64,000 nt of DNA from Neptunicella marina (GCF_014270035.1 NZ_JACNEP010000011.1:1-64000); one strand, 5' to 3'. Positions 1 to 7,808 are shown, counted from the stretch's first letter. A program made the numbers and translations. Notes: a model not told the origin generated them from the letters alone.

Positions 1-88
1 TTTCAACACGTGCTACGACCCCTAATTTAAAAGCCATCGTGTAATCGCGTTGAGTACGCTTACGATTTGAATTAGTTGCTGTTGTCAT
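1..88 (-). CDS. IS3-family transposase OrfA, N-terminal fragment
   Basis: ATG at 88 on the minus strand opens a frame that runs off the window after 29 codons. It contains KRTQRDYTMAFKLGVV, typical of the N-terminal helix-turn-helix of IS3-family OrfA proteins, which bind the IS ends. An AAGAGGACTT stretch upstream supplies a ribosome binding site. Only the start is present, so whether the gene is intact and has the usual frameshifted OrfB partner cannot be judged. The family call rests on recognising this N-terminal pattern. Confidence 0.65.
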   Translation of the reverse strand, partial: MTTATNSNRKRTQRDYTMAFKLGVVARVE

Positions 89-131
89 AAAGAAGTCCTC
101 TTTATGTCAACGTATTTCAGGACGGGACAAA
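1..131 (-). mobile_element. Left end of an IS3-type insertion sequence (cut by window edge)
   Basis: The first 131 bases read on the minus strand as an IS end: a terminal stretch at 105-129 that begins and ends with TGTC/GACA, then a short leader and the start of an OrfA-like gene. The rest lies outside the window, so element length, the second inverted repeat and any target duplication cannot be seen. The exact outer boundary (about 129-133) is an estimate. The element stops just before the terminator of the adjacent mechanosensitive channel gene. Confidence 0.6.
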
Positions 132-138
132 ACTAACT

Positions 139-167
139 AAAAAAGCCGCTTTTAAAGCGGCTTTTTT
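139..167 (-). terminator. Rho-independent terminator of the acyltransferase/MscS operon
   Basis: A perfect 14-bp inverted repeat (AAAAAAGCCGCTTT and its complement) with an A tract on one side and a T tract on the other. It lies 28 bases past the channel gene stop. The A/T symmetry lets it act in both directions, so it may also block readthrough from the IS side. Confidence 0.85.
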
Positions 168-194
168 GTTGCTGAAATTTAACCAGAGATAGAT

Positions 195-1478
195 TTATTC
201 GTCATCCTTTGGTTTTTCACTGCTAAGTACTGGCGGACGGTAGTCTCCCACACGCTGATAAGCGCGTAATTCAAATATCGGCAGTATCGCGAGGAAATGA
301 TCGAACAGATCTGATTGTATCCCTTCATATTCCACCCAGTTTTTATTGGCACTAAAACAGTAAATTTCCAGAGGAACACCCAACTCAGTGGGTGCAAGTT
401 GGCGCACCATCAGTGTCATATTCTGATTAATTTCCGGATGCTGTTTCAAATAGTGCACCATATATGCGCGGAAGGTACCGATATTGGTCAGGCGGCGACT
501 GTTAAGTAAGTCCTCTTCGGTTATATCGTTGTCTTTGTTGTAACTGGATACCTGTTCCAATTTATCCTGAATATACTGCCTGATGTAGCGTACCTGTTTA
601 AAGCGTTCCAGACTTTTGGCATCGCAAAAACGGATGGAGTGAATATCAATATAGATAGAGCGTTTGATACGGCGGCCAGGCGATTCCTGCATGCCGCGCC
701 AGTTACGGAACGACTCAGAAATAAGTGCATAGGTGGGGATAGTGGTAATAGTATTGTCCCAGTTTTGCACCTTTACTGTGGTAAGCCCAACTTCCAGTAC
801 ATTACCGTCTGCGCCATATTTGGACATTTCTATCCAGTCACCATTGGTGACCATGCGGTTAGCTGCTATTTGAATGCCGGCAACAAAACCCAGAATCGCG
901 TCACGGAATACCAACAATAAAACCGCGGTGACTGCACCTAAGCCCGAAAGCAGAATAATGGGGGACTTATCCAGTACATTAGCGATAATCAAGACCAGCG
1001 CAATGATAGCCAGCAATAGTTTAACCACCTGAATAAACCCTGTGATGGGGGCTTTACGCGCCAGATAAGAGGCGTTGTAAACATCTGAAATCGTATCCAG
1101 AACGGCGTTAACTGCGAGAATGACAGCCAGCAAAAAGTAAATCAGGGAGACTTTAGATAAAACACCAAGCAATACATGCTTTTCGGCAATAACCAAAGGA
1201 GCACACAAGTAAACTATAATCGCAGGAATGATGTGAGAAAAGCGACGAAAAAAGCCATGTTTATGTAGTTCGTCATCCCAGTGGTTACGGGTGCGCAATA
1301 CCCAGTGGGAGATCACATGGCGTAAAAAGAATGAGGTAAGATAAAACCCCAGCCAGGCAATGACTAACAAACAGATGACGGCTGCACTTAGGTAGTGCGC
1401 CGAGCCACTTTCGGTAGAAAACCCCAGATAACTCAATAACTGAACTATGCCCTGGCTTAACTCCCTGATGGGTTGCAT
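195..1478 (-). CDS. ybdG: YbdG-type MscS-family mechanosensitive channel
   Basis: Inner-membrane channel predicted to gate under hypo-osmotic tension. The 427-residue product matches E. coli YbdG (415 aa) in length and layout: about five hydrophobic segments in the first 210 residues, then the MscS pore and beta-domain region containing SGLGAVTAVLLLVFRDAILG, MSKYGADG and VQNWDNTITTIPT. A cytoplasmic part follows with GRRIKRSI and MVRQLAP. The start is set by AAGGAG five bases upstream. It is the last gene of a three-gene minus-strand operon, 8 bp after the second acyltransferase. YbdG has low conductance in E. coli; its exact role here is inferred. Confidence 0.88.
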   Translation of the reverse strand: MQPIRELSQGIVQLLSYLGFSTESGSAHYLSAAVICLLVIAWLGFYLTSFFLRHVISHWVLRTRNHWDDELHKHGFFRRFSHIIPAIIVYLCAPLVIAEKHVLLGVLSKVSLIYFLLAVILAVNAVLDTISDVYNASYLARKAPITGFIQVVKLLLAIIALVLIIANVLDKSPIILLSGLGAVTAVLLLVFRDAILGFVAGIQIAANRMVTNGDWIEMSKYGADGNVLEVGLTTVKVQNWDNTITTIPTYALISESFRNWRGMQESPGRRIKRSIYIDIHSIRFCDAKSLERFKQVRYIRQYIQDKLEQVSSYNKDNDITEEDLLNSRRLTNIGTFRAYMVHYLKQHPEINQNMTLMVRQLAPTELGVPLEIYCFSANKNWVEYEGIQSDLFDHFLAILPIFELRAYQRVGDYRPPVLSSEKPKDDE

Positions 1479-1486
1479 ATCACTCC

Positions 1487-2392
1487 TTATCCGACGCTAA
1501 GTTGTTGTTTTATTTGTTCGATTTGTTGGTCTTTATCCAACCATAACTGATTTAACCATGCCTGAAAGCGATAGCGGAATACCGAATCGTTAAAATAGTC
1601 GCCAATCACCTTTTCATCCACGGGCAATACCTTGGCGCGGATAACAATTTTAGTGATGCGGCCACACAGCATTTCATACATCACATGGCGCGGGTTATCA
1701 GGGAAAACAAGGGTGATATCAACAATATTCGAAAATTGCTCGCCCATCGCGGCCAGCGTAAAAGCGATACCGCCTGCTTTGGGCGTTAGCAAGTTTGTGA
1801 AAGGACTTTGGGTTTTTTGTTGTTTAAACTCAGTAAAACGCGTGCCTTCAACAAAATTAACGATAGTGGTTGGGATCAGCTTAAACTTCTCACAAGCCCG
1901 ATGGGTGGCTTCAATATCTTTGCCTTTTAGTTGTGGATATTTAGCAACAAAATCACGGCTGTAACGTTTCATAAAAGGCATATCCAATGCCCATGCACCC
2001 AAGCCGACAAAAGGAACCCAAATTAACTCCTGTTTGATAAAAAACTTGGTTGCGGGCATACGTCTGGCGGCAAACCGCGCCAGCAACATAATGTCTATCC
2101 AGCTAATATGATTGGCCATCATCAGGTACCAGCCCTGACGTGAAAAGTCGCCATCTGTTTTTTCATCCCACTCAATTTTGTTGGTGAGATTGATAAAAAA
2201 TACCGCACATACACCAAAGCCGTGCATGCACATATTTAAAAAAGTGCTAATAGCCCGACGAATAACCGGCACCGGGATAACCAGTTTGATTAAGCCAACG
2301 ACGATAATCAGGCTGCCCCACCAAACAAGGTTGGCTATCTGTAACAACACATTGAGTGGAAACAGAATAAATACCGGAAGAAAATTCAACAT
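1487..2392 (-). CDS. YihG-like 1-acyl-glycerol-phosphate acyltransferase (second copy)
   Basis: Membrane acyltransferase of the PlsC/LPLAT family, 301 aa, expected to acylate lysophosphatidic acid during phospholipid synthesis. It has an N-terminal membrane segment, the catalytic HX4D box (NHISWID, about residue 94) and the FVEGTR substrate motif (about residue 180). It resembles the gene just upstream over its whole length (FFIKQELIWVP, FMKRYS, LKGKD, ACEKF are shared), so the two are tandem paralogs. The gap to the upstream gene is 15 bp and to the channel gene 8 bp, consistent with one transcript. YihG is the nearest E. coli relative. Confidence 0.82.
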   Translation of the reverse strand: MLNFLPVFILFPLNVLLQIANLVWWGSLIIVVGLIKLVIPVPVIRRAISTFLNMCMHGFGVCAVFFINLTNKIEWDEKTDGDFSRQGWYLMMANHISWIDIMLLARFAARRMPATKFFIKQELIWVPFVGLGAWALDMPFMKRYSRDFVAKYPQLKGKDIEATHRACEKFKLIPTTIVNFVEGTRFTEFKQQKTQSPFTNLLTPKAGGIAFTLAAMGEQFSNIVDITLVFPDNPRHVMYEMLCGRITKIVIRAKVLPVDEKVIGDYFNDSVFRYRFQAWLNQLWLDKDQQIEQIKQQLSVG

Positions 2393-2407
2393 AACTGCTT
2401 AATGTCC

Positions 2408-3286
2408 TTATGCTTTGGCCGAAAGCTCCAGTAGCTTTTTATCCTTATCAACCCAAACCTGATTTAGCCAGTTTTGAAAAGCTTCGCGGTGCTGTGCATT
2501 ATCAAAATAGTTGCCATGTAAATGACTGCTGATAGGCAGTACTTTGATATCTACGTTAATTTGCTTCACCTTACCACAAATAAAGTCCCAAAAGCTGGGC
2601 ACGCCACCAGGGTAATGAATGGTCACATCGAGTAACTTGTGTAACTGATCACCCATGCTGGATAATACAAAGGCAATGCCACCAGCACGCGGTTTTAGCA
2701 GATGATTAAAAGGTGATTGTTGTAGTTTATGTTTGGCCGATTGAAAACGTGTGCCTTCCACAAAGTTCATAATGCTTACAGGTTTAAAGCGGAATTTCTC
2801 ACAGGCTTTGCGTGTGGTTTCCAGATCTTTACCTTTTAAATGTGGGTACTTTTTCAAAAAGGCTTTGCTGTAGCGCTGCATAAAGGGGAAATCCAGCGCC
2901 CACCAGGCAAGGCCAAGTACCGGAACCCAGATTAACTCTCGTTTTAAGAAGAACTTTAAAAAAGGAATTTTGCGGTTAAATACCCGTTGTAACACCAAAA
3001 TATCCACCCATGACTGATGATTGGCGATTACCAGATACCAGTCTTTATCGGTTAACGTCCCGTGTTGCGTCACCTGCAAACGTGTTCGACAGGTAATACG
3101 CTGGATCCATGTATTGATTGTCACCCAGGTTGTGGCGCAGTTATCCAGAATACTGGATATCAGCTTTTGCCATAAGCGAATAGGGATAAGTTTTAACACC
3201 GAACCAGAGATAATTGGTACAGCACAAATGAGTGTGTTGGTGGTATATAACAAAAAGGCTATAACCCCAATCAAATTATTCCGCAT
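2408..3286 (-). CDS. YihG-like 1-acyl-glycerol-phosphate acyltransferase (first copy)
   Basis: First gene of the operon, 292 aa. It has the same architecture as its downstream paralog: N-terminal membrane helix, catalytic NHQSWVD (HX4D box, about residue 89) and FVEGTR (about residue 174). Residues around FFLKRELIWVP and FPFMQRYSKAF mirror the second copy. Both active-site boxes are intact in both copies, so neither looks like a pseudogene. They may differ in acyl-chain preference, which is inference. It is divergent from proB, with 137 bp between the starts for both promoters. Confidence 0.82.
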   Translation of the reverse strand: MRNNLIGVIAFLLYTTNTLICAVPIISGSVLKLIPIRLWQKLISSILDNCATTWVTINTWIQRITCRTRLQVTQHGTLTDKDWYLVIANHQSWVDILVLQRVFNRKIPFLKFFLKRELIWVPVLGLAWWALDFPFMQRYSKAFLKKYPHLKGKDLETTRKACEKFRFKPVSIMNFVEGTRFQSAKHKLQQSPFNHLLKPRAGGIAFVLSSMGDQLHKLLDVTIHYPGGVPSFWDFICGKVKQINVDIKVLPISSHLHGNYFDNAQHREAFQNWLNQVWVDKDKKLLELSAKA

Positions 3287-3423
3287 ATTTGTATTGCCTT
3301 GCAGTCACTTAGCAGCGTATTTTAAGCGAGGCCTGCGCACCCTTTCAACAAAAACACCTACACCCTGCCGCTCAGGCCAGATGAATTATCAATAAATTAA
3401 GTTGTGATGGTCGGAATACAGAT

Positions 3424-4527
3424 ATGAGTCAACAACAGCTAAACTGGCAACGTGCTGTTATTAAGGTCGGAAGCGCATTAATTGCACCAGAAGGTAACGG
3501 CTGCAAAACAGAATACTTACTGGCACTGGCGCGTTTTATTATTCAAAGCCGTAAGCAGGGTAAGGAAATTGTACTGGTCTCATCGGGCAGTGTTGCGGCA
3601 GGGCGGAATAGCATTGCTTCCAGTGGCCAAACATCCATTGCGGAAAAACAGGCGATGGCAGCGGTCGGGCAAACCCGTATGATGGCTAACTGGGCACGCT
3701 TGTTTGATTTTCCCTGTGCACAAATTTTGTTAACCCATGATGATTTAGGTGATCGTCAGCGTTTTCTTAATGCTAAAAACACCCTGCGCGAGTTACTTAA
3801 AAATGATGTATTGCCCATCATTAACGAGAATGATTCGGTCGTCACCGATGAACTTAAATTCGGAGATAACGATAATCTGGCCGCACTGGTCACCCTGGTG
3901 AGCGATGCGGACACTTTAATCATCTGTACCGATGTTGATGGTTTGTACGACAGTGATCCCAAGGCCAATAAAAATGCCAAATTACTAAAACAAGTTGAAC
4001 ATATCTCTGATGAGATAATGGTACTGGCGGGAGATAGTAAATCACTGGTTGGCACTGGTGGTATGCAAAGTAAGTTGCGTGCTGCACGCAAAGCCTGCGA
4101 GCAGGGAATTCAAACCCTGATAGTTAACGGGCGTAACAGCGATGTATTTACTCAACTAGCCGAAGGTGCTAATCCAGGCACCTTATTTAATGCGCACAGT
4201 TCACGCCAAAAAGCCAAAAAGAACTGGCTTAAAAACGGTTTAAAAACCAAAGGCAGTATTAAGGTCGATAGTGGTGCTTACAACGCCTTAGTTGAACGCG
4301 GTGCTTCTTTATTACCGGCCGGTGTATTGGCTGTAGAAGGGCGCTTTGAAGCCGGTTATGCTGTGCAAATTGAATATCACGACAAACCCGTCGCTGTTGG
4401 GCTGGCGCTGTATAACGCCGCAGAAATACGCAAACTCAAAGGGCAAAAAAGCACCCATATTGAATCCATTCTGGGTTATCACAATCAGGATGTAGTGGTG
4501 CATAGAGATGATTTGGTGTTGTTGTAA
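3424..4527 (+). CDS. proB: Glutamate 5-kinase
   Basis: Catalyses ATP-dependent phosphorylation of glutamate, the first committed step of proline synthesis, in the cytoplasm. Its 367 aa equal the E. coli length. Visible: N-terminal kinase signature VIKVGSALI, VSSGSVAAGR, the NENDSVV and FGDNDNLAALV nucleotide/substrate loops, GTGGMQSKLRAA, and a C-terminal PUA domain from about residue 270 (KGSIKVDSGAYNAL). The usual partner proA is not adjacent on either side, which is unusual because proBA is commonly an operon. Proline feedback control is a family property. Confidence 0.95.
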   Translation: MSQQQLNWQRAVIKVGSALIAPEGNGCKTEYLLALARFIIQSRKQGKEIVLVSSGSVAAGRNSIASSGQTSIAEKQAMAAVGQTRMMANWARLFDFPCAQILLTHDDLGDRQRFLNAKNTLRELLKNDVLPIINENDSVVTDELKFGDNDNLAALVTLVSDADTLIICTDVDGLYDSDPKANKNAKLLKQVEHISDEIMVLAGDSKSLVGTGGMQSKLRAARKACEQGIQTLIVNGRNSDVFTQLAEGANPGTLFNAHSSRQKAKKNWLKNGLKTKGSIKVDSGAYNALVERGASLLPAGVLAVEGRFEAGYAVQIEYHDKPVAVGLALYNAAEIRKLKGQKSTHIESILGYHNQDVVVHRDDLVLL

Positions 4528-4576
4528 AAACTTTGCCATCCATCGTTTTTTTCGTGCGATATCCCTGTCGCCCAAG

Positions 4577-4601
4577 CCCTTTTGCAGACACCCAAAAGGG
4601 G
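4577..4601 (+). repeat. Hairpin between proB and the crotonase gene
   Basis: CCCTTTTG and CAAAAGGG form an 8-bp stem about 50 bases after the proB stop. It lacks a good T tract, so a terminator role is weak. It may be a processing or attenuation hairpin. Nothing else is recognised in this 160-bp gap. Confidence 0.4.
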
Positions 4602-4689
4602 GTGACAAAATTGTCAGTCACAACTTTTAATAGCTGATACTGGTCGGATCTGATAGGGTTTTTAAAACCAAAGTCAACCGGCCTTTTTG

Positions 4690-5484
4690 ATGTCTGATCA
4701 ACAACACCTTATCCAACTGAATGTAAAAAGCGGCATTGCTTATGTTGCTCTAAATCGCCCTCAAAAACACAATGCACTTGATTTAGCCATGTTCGAGCAG
4801 CTGGCAAAGGTAATTAAACGAATTAAAAACAACCGGACAATTCGCGTGGTAATAGTGTCGGGTAATGGTGAAAGCTTCTGTTCCGGGCTGGATGTAAAAT
4901 CCCTGCTCACCGATAAAAAGGGTGCAGTAAAACTGCTGTGGAAATGGCTGCCCGGTAACGCCAATTTGGCGCAGCAAGCTTGTGTGGGCTGGCGCCAGTT
5001 AAACGTGCCGGTGATTATGGCGCTACATGGAAAATGCTGGGGGGGCGGTATGCAAATCGCGTTAGGTGGGGACGTGCGTATTGCCTCGCCGGATTGTTCA
5101 TTATCTATAATGGAATCACGCTGGGGCTTAATTCCCGATATGGGTGGTACACTGGCGTTAAGCGAATGTGTAGGTGCAGATCATGCCATTAAACTGGCCA
5201 GTACCAGCGAAACTCTTAATGCTCAACAAGCGCAGCAGCTAGGCTTGATTACTCAGGTTGCTGACGATCCTTTGCAAGCTGCCAATCAATTAGCCGAACA
5301 GCTTATTCAACGCTCACCCGATACCAACCGTTTAATTAAAGCTATGTACCATAAAATCTGGTGCCCTAAGCAAAGGCGCATCCTCGCCGCTGAAACCATC
5401 AATCAAATCAAAATATTAATGGGCAAAAATCAGCGCATTGCGGTGCAAAGAGAAAAGAGCAAGGATGTAGAGTTTAAGTTGTAG
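4690..5484 (+). CDS. Crotonase/enoyl-CoA hydratase family protein
   Basis: Crotonase-fold acyl-CoA enzyme of 264 aa. Visible: CoA-binding AYVALNRPQKHNALD (about residues 15-29), the first oxyanion-hole segment SFCSGLDVKSL (about 59-69) and the second, HGKCWGGGMQIALGGDVRIA (about 110-130), then MESRWGLIPDMGG. The Glu in MESRWG matches one catalytic position of hydratases, but the substrate cannot be named. ATG at 4690 is preferred over an upstream in-frame TTG at 4687. It may be co-transcribed with proB. The family is certain and the reaction is not. Confidence 0.85.
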   Translation: MSDQQHLIQLNVKSGIAYVALNRPQKHNALDLAMFEQLAKVIKRIKNNRTIRVVIVSGNGESFCSGLDVKSLLTDKKGAVKLLWKWLPGNANLAQQACVGWRQLNVPVIMALHGKCWGGGMQIALGGDVRIASPDCSLSIMESRWGLIPDMGGTLALSECVGADHAIKLASTSETLNAQQAQQLGLITQVADDPLQAANQLAEQLIQRSPDTNRLIKAMYHKIWCPKQRRILAAETINQIKILMGKNQRIAVQREKSKDVEFKL

Positions 5485-5714
5485 ATAGATTGATAGTTCA
5501 ATCTCACATTTAAGCAGTAGGGGGACGCCTCCTGTTTTGAAGCACCAAAACAAGGGGAAAACAGTTAAATCAACGCATTCCCTGGGAGGGAAGTTAAATT
5601 ATCTTCTAACTTTGAATGAAAGCTAAAAGAGCTTTCAGGGCTGGCAGGATTTACTAAATAGTTATTTAAATTTGTAACTCTTCCTGCAAGCATTAACTCT
5701 CATGGATAAAGAGT
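5485..5714. other. Intergenic stretch with three hairpins ahead of the DUF4238 gene
   Basis: No gene is seen. TGTTTTG/CAAAACA lies at about 5533-5552. A perfect 8-bp stem TGAAAGCT/AGCTTTCA lies at 5617-5637. GCAGGA at about 5644 faces TCCTGC at about 5682 across an AT-rich loop. They sit directly before the accessory gene and may be regulatory or remnants of a mobile element. Confidence 0.4.
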
Positions 5715-6842
5715 ATGGCAAAAAAACGAGATCAGCACATCGTGCCGAGGTGCTACCTAAAGCACTTCGTAGACAGCTCTTCCGCTGTAAATAACAAAAA
5801 ATATGAAGCTGGTGTATACGTAAACACTTCTGCCCTTGATAGAGCTTGGAAAATGAAAGGGCTAAGCAACAATATCTTTACTAAAACTAGATTTTATAAC
5901 TTAAAATCTGATGATCCTGATAAGCCACTAGTCGAAGAGCATCTTGCAAAAATAGAAAGCTTTTACAGTAAGGGGATTACAAAACTACTTAATGGAGAGT
6001 TTTCAAATGAGATTCTTTCGATATTCACACTTTTTGTAGTTACTCAATTTTTAAGAACTGAGAAAGTCCTTAAAGCCCACCAAAAATCTTGGGACAGCGT
6101 GGCATTGTATGCAGACATGTTTGAAGGAGGGAATCGCAACCGAAATATTTATGGAGAGATATCAAAACAGCAGATTTTGCATTTAGCTAAGTCTGATGCT
6201 CTAAACCCAATTAATAGAAAGTCCGGTATAATTTTTAACTGCACTAAAATTCCTTTTCTTACATCTGATAAGCCCGTAATAAAGGAGTTATTCAATCAAG
6301 AAGATATATCAAGAATTTTTCATCCATTACCACAAACAAAATATATAGATGATCATCTTGAATCACTGTTTTACTTTATGCCGTTAACTCCGTGGTTAGC
6401 ATATGTGTCTCATAGTAGTTTCGAAGGCGAAATGAAAGGGTTCGAATGCTCACACGCAAGTGTCATTTCGCAGTTAAATGATATGATGCTATGTAATGCC
6501 AGTGAATATATATACTCCTTTATGGATAATCCCGTCACTAGCCTACCAACCAAAATTAAACAGGATGGTAATCTTAATTTTTTTGCCAAGATTTTTACCG
6601 AGTCTAGAAGACTAATTTTAGCGGTGAGAAGTCATCATAGTGACAAATCACTACTAACGTTAATTAGCGAAAATGTATGTGTCTGTGATGAACTTTTTGA
6701 AGGACAAAAAGTGCTTTCTGTTGAAGTGTTTGACACAAATTTTAGCAATGTCATTGGGGTTGTTCGTATCAAAGACTGTGTTGTCAAAGCCATAGATAAA
6801 TTGAGTGGAAAGATTGTTTTTGAAACTAAACATGCGCTTTAG
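5715..6842 (+). CDS. DUF4238 domain-containing protein of unknown function
   Basis: A 375-residue protein whose N-terminus has the DUF4238 hallmark QHIVPRCYLKHF (residues 7-18). Later conserved blocks are FLTSDKPV (about residue 180) and FYFMPLTPWLAYVS. No signal peptide or membrane segment is evident. The biochemical role of the family is not established. The gene is clearly richer in A and T than its neighbours and is followed by about 1 kb of repeat-rich non-coding DNA, which suggests acquisition by transfer. DUF4238 genes are scattered in accessory regions of bacteria; a defence or toxin role would be speculation. Both ends of the frame look intact. Confidence 0.8.
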   Translation: MAKKRDQHIVPRCYLKHFVDSSSAVNNKKYEAGVYVNTSALDRAWKMKGLSNNIFTKTRFYNLKSDDPDKPLVEEHLAKIESFYSKGITKLLNGEFSNEILSIFTLFVVTQFLRTEKVLKAHQKSWDSVALYADMFEGGNRNRNIYGEISKQQILHLAKSDALNPINRKSGIIFNCTKIPFLTSDKPVIKELFNQEDISRIFHPLPQTKYIDDHLESLFYFMPLTPWLAYVSHSSFEGEMKGFECSHASVISQLNDMMLCNASEYIYSFMDNPVTSLPTKIKQDGNLNFFAKIFTESRRLILAVRSHHSDKSLLTLISENVCVCDELFEGQKVLSVEVFDTNFSNVIGVVRIKDCVVKAIDKLSGKIVFETKHAL

Positions 6843-6932
6843 CTTTCGAACAAGTAACACCTGAACAAGGCAAGTTGGAGTCGCAATTAGCCAAACTCCG
6901 TTTGGCTGCTGTCGCACATAAATTTTAAAGTT

Positions 6933-7093
6933 TTGGTTTTACCTAGTCAGGCCATAGCCTGAATTAGTGCGACTCTGACTTTTAGACAAAACCAAGCGGG
7001 CTTTCGAATGGCCGAACAGGAGGTTCGGCCAAGGCCAATGCTTTGCATGGATTGCTGCCTTTGGCCGTTTCGAATAAAAGACAGTTTGGTTTT
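6933..7093. repeat. Nested inverted repeats with mutually exclusive arms
   Basis: AAAACCAA at 6988-6995 is complementary both to TTGGTTTT at 6933-6940 and to TTGGTTTT at 7086-7093. Inside the left pair sit GTGCGAC at 6967-6973 (whose partner GTCGCAC is outside, at 6911-6917) and the hairpin TCAGGC-CATA-GCCTGA (6947-6962). Inside the right pair are TTCGAA at 7003-7008 and 7069-7074 and the 8-bp hairpin GGCCGAAC/GTTCGGCC (7010-7030). Two alternative folds are possible. Confidence 0.6.
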
Positions 7094-7300
7094 GGCGTTA
7101 TAAAGTCGGGGGAGCGAAAGACCTTTCGCCTATTTGGGTCTGTCCAAATAGGCTCGCGCACCGAAGGTGTGTGAAATCAACAAATCGTCAGATTACGCAA
7201 GTCGCTGAGTCAGTCGCGACAGAAGGGATGTGGATTTGCGACGCTGGCAGTTTGCCTGAATTTAAAATTGAACAGACACAGTGTGGGGTGCCGTTGGGTT

Positions 7301-7332
7301 CTTAGGGAATTGCGGCAGCACAATTCCCTAAG
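7301..7332. repeat. Perfect 11-bp palindromic stem, loop GCGGCAGCAC
   Basis: CTTAGGGAATT and AATTCCCTAAG flank a 10-base loop. The same loop and right arm recur at about 7466-7490, but the left arm there has decayed to GAAGCAATT. This suggests the first copy is the more intact one. Confidence 0.75.
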
Positions 7333-7592
7333 CCGCCGTCGCCGGTGCGACGCGCAAACTAACTATCTATGACAAGTGCCAAATTGCGTAGCCATAATCG
7401 ATATTCTCGCGCCCGCAAAGGTGTGTGAAATAAACGATGCATCAAAGGATGCAGAGCAGTGAAGCAATTGCGGCAGCACAATTCCCTAAGCCGTTGTCGC
7501 CGGTGCGACGCCCAAACTAACTATCTATAACAAATGCCAAATTGCGTAGCAATAACTCATATTCTCGCGTCCCTGTACGGACGTGAAATACC
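7308..7592. repeat. Two direct repeats of about 125 bp, 158 bp apart
   Basis: Copy 1 (about 7308-7432) and copy 2 (about 7466-7592) share long near-identical stretches: the GCGGCAGCACAATTCCC block, GTCGCCGGTGCGAC (itself a 5-bp hairpin), CAAACTAACTATCTAT and GCCAAATTGCGTAGC, ending in TATTCTCGCGYCC and a GTGAAAT tail. The tail also occurs once upstream at about 7152-7182. A more degraded partial copy follows at about 7635-7690. Confidence 0.75.
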
Positions 7593-7779
7593 AAAGCTTC
7601 AGGCGACGCAAAGTACAAAATTGCGCCAACGCGCCGCCCAAACTTTCAATTCATTAGAAAGCCAAATGACGCAGCAATATCGCATTTTTTGGTATTCAGT
7701 AAGCCATCTGCACCACGTGCTAAATTGAATTAGCAAACCCGATACACTATCCACATCCCCACATCATTCTTTTGTAATT

Positions 7780-7808
7780 AAAAGTCACCAACGTTGATAG
7801 TGACTTTT
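7780..7808. repeat. Symmetric hairpin upstream of the ABC efflux operon
   Basis: AAAAGTCAC and GTGACTTTT form a perfect 9-bp stem around an 11-base centre that itself contains the palindrome CAACGTTG. It lies about 90 bp before the first ABC gene. It could be an operator for a dimeric regulator or a bidirectional terminator closing the repeat region. Confidence 0.5.

Larger units (their letters stand above)
6843..7779. other. Non-coding, hairpin- and repeat-rich accessory region
   Basis: About 940 bases with no convincing gene but many exact stems: 6889-6907, 6947-6962, 7010-7030, 7114-7129, 7129-7152 and 7301-7332. Degenerate direct repeats occupy about 7150-7690 and are listed separately. 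No T tracts follow most stems, so they are not ordinary terminators. No reverse transcriptase, integrase or transposase gene is nearby. The region may be a structured RNA, a decayed mobile element or an array of short repeats. Confidence 0.6.

Noticed and set aside
5485-7105. Retron-type RNA because of dense hairpins
   Set aside because: No reverse transcriptase gene on either strand nearby, and no clear a1/a2 pair flanking a conserved branch G.
6967-7182. Group II intron remnant, prompted by GTGCGAC at 6967 and a GAA-capped hairpin near 7160
   Set aside because: No domain V sequence and no intron-encoded protein remnant.
7534-7728. 64-codon ORF within the repeat array
   Set aside because: It runs across the degenerate repeats, has no good ribosome binding site and no coding character; likely chance.
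6843-7779. Integron cassette array (attC sites)
   Set aside because: No paired GTTRRRY and RYYYAAC boxes at suitable spacing, no cassette-sized genes and no integrase in the window.
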